Below are positions 40,101 through 52,100 of a stretch of DNA of 64,000 bases, piece after piece. How positions within the stretch are numbered: position 1 is the first letter of the stretch; each line of letters begins with the position of its first letter. The DNA is from Nectonema munidae (lineage: Eukaryota > Nematomorpha > Nectonematoida > Nectonematidae), in NCBI GenBank assembly GCA_030549495.1, contig JAUIRK010000993.1, positions 372,001 through 436,000 of the forward strand. The letters run 5' to 3'. The translations under genes were made by a program, and so were the position numbers. The notes beneath the pieces are model-generated. The model ran no database searches, was not told where the DNA came from, and saw nothing but the letters and a program-made list of their open reading frames with translations.

Positions 40101-43100
40101 GTATTACTTGTCCAAAAAAATATTTTTTTAATTATCTGCCGTTAAATATAAATCTTTGATAAGTTTGAGAAACAAGTTTTTTGAGTGATAATAATTGGTC
40201 CTGCAGGAATTTTGCGCCTGGGATCTATCCAGTTTTTTATCCCGCACTTTCAACACTTGAACGTTCATTTGAAAAATATATACCTTGATATATACCATTT
40301 TTACTTCAAAATTGTCTTTTTTTAGTACAAAAGTGTCTTTTTTGAATTCTAATTTGACTTTTTTGAATTCTAATTTGTCTTTTTAAGTTCTAATTTGTCT
40401 TTTTTAAGTTCTAATTTGTCTTTTTTAATTTTATTTTGTATTTTAGAAAGAGCATTTAGAATTTAAAAAAGACAAAAGAGACAAATTAAAATTGAAAAAA
40501 GACAAATTTGAATTGAAAAAAGGACAATTTAGAACAAAAAAGATCATTTAGAAGTAAGAATGGTAAAAATACAGTCATGACTCGTTTATCCCAATAATTT
40601 GGTTCGGAGCCCATCTGTGTGGATTAAGATAAAGCGGTAGTTTGTCGAAAATAAAAAGTGCGCATGTCTGTGTTCCAATCAATATACTTGTATATATGAG
40701 TAAACTGGGCTTAGACTTTTTTATGGAAACTAAAGTTTGACATTTCAGACTCAGCAGGTATTTATGTGGTATTGCAATATTCTGAGGCCTGTTTATTGAG
40801 AATCTTAATGAGTATTCAGATGAGCTAGGCTTTGATACTTATTGTGTTGCTTAAAAAACTAAATATGTGTAGATATAGCGACAGGCCTTTCGAAATCGAA
40901 CTGGAGTGATTTCTGGCTCAATCTTGTCCTCTACCTCAGATTGATCATCGATTGGACAAACGCATCTAGCATACATAGGCTTTTATCTTACGCCCGTAAA
41001 ATCTGATTGGTTGAATGGCCTGAAAAAAAAATGGAATTAGCATGTCTGGTTTGCCAAAATAGTGGGCGTAGACAGAAACATGGATTACTGGATTATCAAA
41101 GCATTTTAACACGCGTTGGGATCGTTACCAGCGACGTATGGGCGGAATAACGAAAAATCAGTTTTTCCAAGAACGGATAAACTATACAAGATATATGAAA
41201 AGGAACAGTATACATGTTTATGAATATATCCTATAACTGGACTATATATTCTTAGCTCGTAATCTCCATTTTAGAGAAAACAAGCACTTGATATATTAAG
41301 AGTAACTAGAATTACCTTGTGAGAAGAACACAACCCTAACAATAAAAAAACTTTGAATTTTTCTAAGTAAAAAATCCAGTATAAAAATCCAGTATAAAAA
41401 CCCAACTTATTTTGTACGTAAGTAATATAAATTATTCACTTATTTTGCAAGATTTTAATACTCCTTTTTCATGATTTTCAAAAAATGGTCTAAATTCTGT
41501 CTTAAAACTTCACACAACTTTGGATAAACGCTTCAAAAGTTAAGGAAAAAACTTTTTAATAAAATTTTTCAAATAAGAAAATAGAGCGAGTTCCACACAA
41601 AAAGCATTAGAATTTACGCATTCCTGATATAGAGTACTCACTTTTAGAAAATGAGCGAAGAAGAATGTACTTAAATGTGCTGAAATCAATCAAGAGTCCT
41701 TTCCTGAAATACATCAATAAAGATTTTGAGGGAGAAGTCACGTTCAAGATTTGGCGAAAGGATGCGTTTGTAAGCACATATGTTTAATAACCAATTAATA
41801 TCATGCGTACCATAAGCATGTATTATCATCAAGTGTAACAAGTAAATTGTGTTTCCATTTTAGTAAAGTTTCATTGCTTCAATATTACCCACATAAATTT
41901 CCTTGAATTCTAAAAATGGAACATCTTATTTTTCATATAAGTGGCGCTTAATATTCTGTGTATTCCTTATACATCATTTTTACTTCAAGATTGTCATTTG
42001 TTGCTTTTAATTTCCCTTTTTTGACTTAAATTCGTCCTTTATTTTCATTTTAAATTGATTTTTAAAAACTTAAATTAATAAAAAGGTAAGTTTTGTAAGT
42101 CGTTCATTATGATATGACGTTTGTAAAAAAAATTTAAATACTTCACTATTAAAATTTAAATTAACCGTTAACGATACAGTAAGGAAAATAGTTTTGAGAG
42201 TAAAAAATACACAAACACAGTTAAGATAAATATGCAAAAATTTTCAGTCAAAAAGAAAACAATTTATTGAAAATCGAGATATTTTTTTGTAGTTGCGCTG
42301 CTAAAGCAATTTTGTATAGTTACTTGCGTCTAGCGAAAGTACTTAATCCATACCAAAAAAGTTTTTTTAGTTGTGAAATTTCGGCGGGTTTTTTTACTAG
42401 GGAAATGATTGTAATTTTTTTTATTTTAAAGTAAAAAAATAAGAAGACTATTAGAATTTACTGTTTTTAGCAACCTAAAGGCGTACATTTATACTGTTTC
42501 TATAAATGTGTGAGTTAGAAGATCTTAGAGTCGGAGTATTTTTACTTACTTTTTTCATAGGAAAATCTCATTATAATGAAAACGGATAGATTTTTTCTTA
42601 AATTTTGGTATATTGAAATATAATGATAAAAATCATTTTTAATCATTTATATAAACAAATTTATTCTGGAATTAAATGGAAACAATTTGTAATTTTTTTG
42701 CTTATAATTATTGATAATTTTTCCCACCCAAAAACACACCTTTTTAGTCTGTAAGCAAGCATTTCTCAACCTTTTTACCTTTGCGGAAAGTTAGGCAAAA
42801 ATATTTTCGTAAATTTTTATCTCAGTAAAAGAAAAGGAATTAAATTAAAGACAAAAAAGAATTCTCAATTAAACTAACGAAAAAATAAAAGTTTGCTTAA
42901 ATTTCGTCATTCAAAAATATTTGAAAATTAAAACGTAAATTACGATGAAAAATAGATATTATTAGTTCTAATTTGAGAAAACTTCTGTATCCTATTTATT
43001 AGTAGTGCTAGATAAGATTCTTACTAATTCTTTATGATTCCTGATTAAAAAGTTTTCATTTAAAAACCTCTAAACTCAAACGTAGAAAATACCTTACTAT

Positions 43101-46100
43101 TTCTAGCGGAACCCTTATCAGTTTTGCGAAATTCCTAGCTGATCTAAACGCTTAAACAATTAACACTGTCAAACTTCAAAATTATAAACAGAATTTTTAC
43201 TATAATATAAAAAAGTTTTGATTTCTAGTAATATTAACCTCGCAAATAGAATTAACTCTAAAATACCCTTTTTTTTTCATTTAAATCCTTTTTAAAATTG
43301 CGGTATATTGATTAAAAGGGGTTTTATGAATGCTATTTAAAACACAAGAGTTTTCTTAATGTTCAAAGTTACAAAAATTAATCAAAATTTATCATTTTCA
43401 CTGAACATTCTGACCAAATTTTTGAATAACAAATTTAACAATTAATTTTTGTTTTAAGCTTAAATATTTTTTGGCTTATTAAAAGGAAGAGACTATTGTA
43501 AATGAAATCTTGCTAGAAAACAAAAATATATAATAATGAAAGAAAGAAAAAAGTACAAATATTTTATAGAAATGAAGGAAAAAGGAAATGATATTTGAAA
43601 ATTAGAATTAAAAAAAACATATGGTATAATATCATCTTGTCTTTTTGAGATATGACAGTTGTAAATTGCAGAAGTGAGTTAATCTTCTAAATCTTTAATT
43701 TATCCTGCCTAATCCAAAGCAAAAGAATGAATGGATCCCTAAATCAGTCAATAACTGAGTAAAAGAAAAGCCATTGAACTTTTGACTATTTGGAAGAGTT
43801 TATCATAGTTTTTAAGAGAGAATTGCTTGAAATAAATTTCGTTAAATTGCAACTATTTCTCATCAAATGTGTAAAATTAAGTTGTAAAAAATTTTGTTAT
43901 ATTGACAACTTGGTTATAATTTCATTCGTTTTAATGGGGAGCTACTCTTTAACTAACTATTAACTGTAGAGCTAATTAACTGGCTGACTAACTAAGTAAA
44001 TAACTATCTAACCAGGTAAACTACTTAGGTTTTAAGAATAAGGTAAAAAGATTTACCTAAAGTTACGGTTTTTATCCTTATGAGGAGCCGAATTTTGAAG
44101 ATTATAATTATCGTGTTGTTTCTTTTTAAATTGAATATTTAATTAGCAGATGATTTTTATGGTATACAAGTATTAAACTGGTCCTCAAAGCCTTAGATAC
44201 ATAAATTATAATTTTTATGAACTTACTGCAATTGGTGCCGTTATAATACAATTCCTTGATAGGAGTTGATCTTTAAAAACAGGGTCCATTGTCTAATCGC
44301 ATTGCTTGGCATCGTGAATATGGCATTTTTCAGCTTTCCTTAAGATAAACTTTTAATATTTTTGAGTGTATACCGAGATAAAAAGATTTTTTATTTTGAA
44401 AATGTTAAGGTGGATTTGGGCAAGAACGCGGAATACAAAGTATTTCTGAAATTAAAGTCAAAAGATCTCCATCCAAGGAAAGTTAAGGTTGTGATCAACT
44501 GCTTCACAACAAAATTCTCTTCTGAAACGAAAAATTTAGTTAAGCGCCTCGAAAAAACTGTTCACTTGGACAGCAGCACTGAATGTATGCATTTTACATC
44601 ATCCCTTGACATTAACCGTACATTTTATTTTTTAGACGAATTGATTGACTTTGTCGTAAGTTTTTTCAATTACCCACAAGTTCTTAGTTCAATAGATTGA
44701 TATCTCAAATATTAGAACTTTATTAACTCTCTTTTGTCTTTTTCAATTCTATTTGGTTTTTTATTTCTATATCGTCTTTTTTAAATTCCATTTTCTCATT
44801 TTTCGATGGTATTTGCCGTTTTAGAGTCCAATTTCAATTTTCTAAAGCAGCGCTAACCATTATTTAATCTTTCTTTAGTATTTTTGAAAATTATTTCAAC
44901 ATTTGTTGAATTTTTATTTATACACGTTTTCACAAATTTTTTTAAACATGTTGAAATAATTTTACAACTTATTTTACGTTTCTCGTTTTCAAATTAAAAA
45001 TTGAAAAAAAGAAAAATAAGATTAAGAAAAGACAAATTATAATTAAAAAAAGACAATTAAGAATCGAAACAAGATAAAATAAAATTCTAAAATTTTATTG
45101 TTTTGCACAATCTAACTTTTGGAAAAACGGATTTGAAAACTCTTAAAGTACTTACTTCACCAGAAACGGAGTTTTATTCTATAACTAGTTTATTCTATGT
45201 TAAGTTCTAAATTGTTCTTAAAAAAATTCTAAATTGTCTTAAAATTTTTTTTGAAATCGATCAAAATTTTACGTTTTTTTGTAAGAAAAAAACGTGATAG
45301 CATTTAAGTTTCGATAATTTTATTTTTTAATTTAAATATGATTTTATAGTTTCAGATGCTAACAATTTTAAAGATTGCATTTCACATCTCATCTGACAAT
45401 ATTTATTGATCTAATTATGATAAAAAATAATATATCAAAAAACTTTTTTTATTCAACATGAAAAAAATTAATCAAAATTCTATTTATCAGATAAATATAA
45501 TTTTTTGAATAAATAAATATATTATAATTATCTGATAAATAAAATTTTGATTAATTATATTCATTCATGTTAAATAAAAAAAGATATAGTTTTTTTTATC
45601 ATAACCATTCAAATTTGATAAACTCTATCAATACTTATATTATAATGAATCATTATAATTAGATAGTTGGTAAAGTGGCACTGCCCATGAAAAAATTGAA
45701 TATAGAGGTTTAGAGGAGAAAATTTCAAGGAATAAGAGAAGCACTTGTGATTTGCCACATGTCAATCTTGAAAGCGAGGATGAAGGTCTTGTGTGTGTAA
45801 GAATACATCGCAAACTTTCTATTCACTCTCCATCCCATTCACAGTAAGAAACTCCTTCTACATTTCTACGAATCCAAGTTTTTCATAAGCAACTCACGAA
45901 CAGTTCTTAAATTTCTGGTTTCCCAAGAAATCCGAGAAACTTAACTCCAATTTCCTGTTCATTAGAACAAACGTTCCTCTAATTCCAACCTCATTAACCC
46001 ATAATGTTTTATCCATTAATGTCTCTCCCCTCTAAATCTCATAGCTACTGGACCTAAACAGATCAATCTCAAATTATCATCTTATCTCTTCATCTCATCT

Positions 46101-49100
46101 CAGATACATTGCTTTCCCTCTACAACATCTCTTGGTCCTCTGGCATTTACCAAGACCAAATTGAAAATAGGCATACCCCTTCTTAAACACAAAAAATCGC
46201 CTACCATTTTACTTATTACCCTTTTTTCTAAGATATTCGAGAGAATGGTCTTAGATAAACTGATTTCCATTGCCCAAAAATTCTCCATTCTATCTCCTTT
46301 TCAATTTCCTTTTCTGCCCCATAGATCTACTGAAACTGCTGTCTTGAATTTTTTCCCAAAATCTGCAACCTATCTTATCCTATGATGTCTGTATGCGTTT
46401 TTCATTGAACTTCACATAAGCATTTGACCGTACCAACCAGCCCTTCTCCTTCTCAAGATAGAATGAATTGGTTTTCACTCCAACACACTCATCGAATAGT
46501 AAGCGTTATCTCGTCTTCCACCAAATCTTGCACACTTCACATAAATTCTGGCATTACCCAAGGCTGAATATTTGGACTTTTCCTTTTTCTTATCTTTATC
46601 AACGACACCCCTTTCATCCTTCCTGACAGCTGCTCCCTAACATTATATAATGTGAAGCAAATGCAGACAAGATGAAAATTATTGTTCTATCAATAGCCAT
46701 CTCAATAAAGTCTACATATGTTCTATTCGCATAATCTCGACTTAAACCTTGACACTTCACCCGCATAACACACCTTCTTCTCTCCTACATTACTATGAAA
46801 CGTTGCATTACAGAAATCCTTTCAGAAAAATACTATTTAACATACTCAAATACATCAATCCTAAATTATTTATACTAAAATTTTCAAGTTGATATCTTTA
46901 CAAGAAATCGTTACTTCTGGCCCTTCTCTAATTTTTCAAGTCTTTCTTTGTACTTCAAAGTCTCTCTCTCTCTCCCTTGCCTCTGGTCTCTTTTTTTTAA
47001 ATTTATTTTTAGCAAAATGAATTATTTTTTTGTCAATAATTTGTATTATTACTAAAAAAAAGTGCAGCTTTTGATACAATTGATAAAAATTTACCTTTAA
47101 ACATATTTGAATTTTAAAAAGGTTTGTGCATTAAACTCGTTCAAATCTTATTTAATTTCTAGGTTTCATTCAACAAGTTTAAATGGCTACACTTCTTCTT
47201 ATAAGAATTTTATATATGGAGTGCCTCAGGGTTCTATTCTTGGACCTAATTTGTTTAACATTTATTTAACTCCTGATTTAAGGTTCATTAAGGCCTTGAA
47301 TTTTATGTCATGCATATCTACAAATCTTTCAATATAAAATTTTAAAAATACTTATTATTTGATGAATTGCCTGTCTTTTTAATAAATTTGAAAAAAAGTG
47401 AAAAATTTTAATCTAAAACCAAATTAGAGATGATTCTAACTTTTCTCTGAACAAAAACATTCAGTGCAAAGGTGTATTGATCGATAAGTATACAATTAGT
47501 TTTAGTGATGAAATAAATATACAGGGATTTGTCCATGATAAAAACATTAAAATGATTCCTTACATAGAAACATTTTTGAAGGATGGATGTAGTTTAAAAA
47601 ATCTCCTTAATAATAGGAAATATCTTGATAAAAACCATTTGAAAACTTTCTTTGAACAACTTGTATTATATACTGGTTTGAAAGATCTTCATTTGCCGAA
47701 AATTTAAAAGTGAATTGTATTCAAGGTACTAAAGTTTATATATACAAATGCTTATATGATTCATAACGTGGATGCCTGGTAAAACACCTGAAAATTTAAA
47801 GTTATGTTAACTTGATCTTCGATATGCATGATGTTTCGGCAAAAGAAGATCACATTTTGTTTTCTTATTATGATCCAAAATTATAGAATGCTCTACCTAC
47901 AGAACTTAGATGTCAAAAGTGCTTCAACTCTTTTAAAAAACAACTTAAATCTTACTTTTTTGAGTCAATGAAAAATTATGAGATTATTGATTTTTCCTTC
48001 GCCTGACTGACTGCTCTTTGAAGGCGTAGTTGCGTGTACAATATGTTTCTTCTTCTAATAAGTGTTACTAAACTTATATGTGAAACATATGATAAGACAT
48101 TAAAATCATGATTGACTGAGTAACTTAGCAAGGTTGAGAACATTTTACGATTACTACAGTAAATCAACAAAAACATGACATTACTCCATTGTAACTTTTT
48201 CATGATGATAAAAGAAGAATGCACGATAGGAAAAATTATTATTGCGGCTAAGGGTGAATCAGTACGCGTTTCTTATGTGAAAAAACAGTGCCAACATTTT
48301 ATAATGCAATTTTTGTGTATTTGCCATGATGGCACAGGTGACTTTTTCGGATTATCTAAAGTATTTTGATGAAAGTGGCGAATTCATCTTAGTGATTGCA
48401 ACTGAGGACAAGAAAACAAAAAACTTGAAGATTCGAAACATCAACTTCATCGTCAAGCGTCCATCTATCCAAATCGATACGGTAACTTCATTTATTTAAT
48501 TTTTCCCTGATTCAATGAAATTTCATGTAAGTAGCAGGAACAGGGTATAGAATAGCAATGGAATCAATTGGACCTAACCAATCTTTGTTTATAAATTATA
48601 AAACTAGTTGATAGTGGAATTTATCAAATATAATGGAGACTAAGAGAATAAGAAAAATCGGCACCACAAACTAGTTCTTAAAAAGCTGATCAAAAGAAGA
48701 AATTAAAAATCTGCAAACAAAGAGTAATCAAGAACGATTTTTTCATGAAATGTTATAAAATTATACGCATATCTTGTTCAATTTATATTATAATACTTTT
48801 TAAACAAAAGTGTTATTTTTTATCTTTATCAAATTTGAAGTAGGATTAAAAAAAGGGGGTTAATTGCTGTAGTAACTAAATAATCGCACAAAACTTGTTC
48901 AACTCAAATAAAAATATGAGACATTTTTTTAATTAAAATTGGCATTTTATGTAAAAAAATTTTTTAAAAAAGTACATATATTGATATAAACTTTGGTTCT
49001 AGAAAAATTCGCCGTAAACAAATTTGCCATAGGAAAACTCGCCTCAAGGATTTTCGCCTCAGAAAATTTCGCCTAATAGGAAAAATCGCCGTAAGACAAT

Positions 49101-52100
49101 TTTGCCGTAAAACAAGTGTTTGTGATAAAAAACAGTTTGGTTTCTGAAGTACCATTTTATCTCTTCCAAATAACTTCTTCACTTAAGGGTAATTGGAAAG
49201 TAATTTTGGCACTAATTAATGAAAGTGATTCTAAAAATTCTATTGTTGTTATAGTGTATGTTGGAACATAATTCAAAAACGATATTATTATAAAAATAGA
49301 AATTTATTTGAAAAAACCATTGCAATATTAGTATGTTTACTGCTTACAAATGAAAATTTTTTAAAGTATATCAAAGCATTATATAGTTCCACTTCTGATC
49401 CAAGGACATCTAAATACCCAGTTTTTAACAATATAATAACAAGAATTTTTAGGTATTGACACATGAAGGGTTTGATCAGCTACTTAAAACAGTATCTTAG
49501 CTATCATTGAAACATATTATAATATAACTAAAAACTTCAATTCATGACAAAACAGATATTCCATTTATAAACCTTCTAAAGCATACTTGTATACTATAGT
49601 AGTATAGAAACATTGCTACTACAACAAATAAAAGCCTTTTTAAAAGTTTAACATAAAAAGATTTAAATAATATACAATTTAACAGAAAAAGTTTGGATTA
49701 AAAAATTGAATATAGAAATAAAAATTGAATATAGCGAATATCCCTACTGCAGGAAGCATGGCAAAACAGTTATAAGAAAACAAAGGATATTTTCCAGCCA
49801 ATCAAATAGATCAACAAGAAGGACATATGGCATGGATGTTAGACTTGATGGCGCTTAGACATGCAGAGAAAAAAATTCCATAAATATTATTACCTAATAC
49901 CCTAAATTAAACAATGAGAAAATTTATAAAAGTGAAGATCTAGATTGATTCTAAAATATTAAATGGAACATTTTGGATTTAGTATGTAAAAAGCGATTAA
50001 AAATTGACATGCTAATGCCTTACAGTAAGATTGGCAAAATCGCAGTTCCCTTTTGTTGAGGTAAAATTGTTAATAATACAAAAGAAAATTTAAATTCATA
50101 CCAAAACATATATTCCAAAGCATTCTTTTTGTTTCTTGATGAATTTCAGAAAGTAGCACATCTATATACAGTAATATTGTAGTAACTTCTTTCGTTAACA
50201 CAGAAATGAATCAAAAATTGTCATGTCACCTTTTATTTGTCATTAATGTATATTTTTTGGTATGATTTCCCATCGTACAGGTACAAATGCCATTAGAGCA
50301 GTATGATTGGCATTTGAACTCATATAAATGCAAATGATACCATATTCTCATTTTGGTTCAGCGACAATTCGGCCCGAGACTTTTCGGCAAGAAAGCAGTA
50401 TTAATATCAACATATTTAAAACCCAAATTGTCCAGAGGCTTGAATTGTCTTAGGGTCGAATTGACTTGCTTCCCTCATTTCCATCAACACCTGTCAATTT
50501 AATCAAATTGAAGTTAAATTTTGTTTAACACATTAAAATAAGAACAAACTCTACTTATAAGGAATATCCATGCCCAGTATATTCTATAATAAGCAAATAT
50601 ATAATAATCGTTTGGACTTAAGGATTTTTACACTGTCTTTGGGAAGTACTAACTAATGCTCTGAAAGATTTGCTGTATCCATTGTGATTTACTTTAAAGA
50701 GTTTTGTTGTTTAGGACGTTGATGAAAATAAAAAAACGATCCTGATAATTGCCAAGTTCAGAAATCCTTTTCCATTTTCTCTGACTTCTTGTGAGTGGTC
50801 AATCGAAGGAGATGGTTTTATGAAGTCAAAGACTATTCATTCTGTGTATGCCTTAACATTACTTTCCCATTTTATCTTGCAAAAAGTGAATGAAGTTAAA
50901 AGAAATGTAATCTCCTTAAAAAACTAACACAGAGTGAACACTAAACAAAAAATGACAAAATATTGTAGCGTGCGTCTGTGTGTCGCTAGAATCATTCCGA
51001 TTGGTTGAAATATAACTATTGACATAAAATTGATCAATCATATTTGAGATCCTCTGGTATATTTTATCTATATCCCAACCCTAGGGTCGCCAAGCATTTT
51101 TTTAGGGTCGCCAAGACCTTAAAATAAAAAAATTGGCAACTCTTAATGTTAAGAGTTTTTAAGGATATACAGTCACATATTGGTTGACGGATAGTCGATA
51201 ATTTCTTATCTATTTTTAACAAAGATAAATGAAGAAAAGTACGAAGAAGAGAAAAGTACAAAAAAGGTTAAATCAATTTTAATTTTCATATCTCTTAAAG
51301 AAAGACATAGAGAGAAGAAAAAAGTTCTCAAAGAACGATTGATTTATTATCTTCATGCTTTTTTCATACGTTAGTATATACGCTTTTTTCATTTATAAAT
51401 GAATCCCATCTTTTCTTCATTGTAATTTTTCGGAAGTTTTTTTAATATATTTTATATAATTTGTCGATGTGTGTATATGTGTATTGTATGTGTTATATGC
51501 ACCCAACCTCATGGATGGGAGTTTGGTGCGTAAAAGAGTGGGCTAGTAATTAAATTTATATTTCATTTCAGATTCTTTAGTCATGTCCAGAAAACGGGTG
51601 TACAAAGAAGAATTTCTTAGCATTGGATTTACGTGTCTCATTAATGACGAAAACGAAAAACTACAGAAAGGTTGACATTGAAGAAAACTTTCTATTCTGT
51701 AAATTACTGGAGACAACAACAACAGATGAAGATCTTTTCAAGTTGGTTGATAGATTTATCAAAGAAAATGGGATCATTACTACAGTGTGTGCTCGGACCC
51801 CCCCCTCCACATTGATAGTAACTCATTGCCTGCTTCACCAACAAAACCTGGCTTCTCGATAAATGTCACTTGAGCTAAACACTGTTATAGAAGATGTTAT
51901 TCAAATAGTAAATTTTATTAATCATCACCATTGAATTCAAAGCTGTTTAGTCAAAAGTGCTCTGATATGGAAGCCGAATAAGAACATCTGCTTTACTAGT
52001 CTTCTGTCAGGAGGTTATCACGAGGAAAAGTGCTTTACATGCGTGCAGAGATTGAAATCTTGCTAAACGAAAAGAAACATGTCAAGGCTTAGAACCAAAG

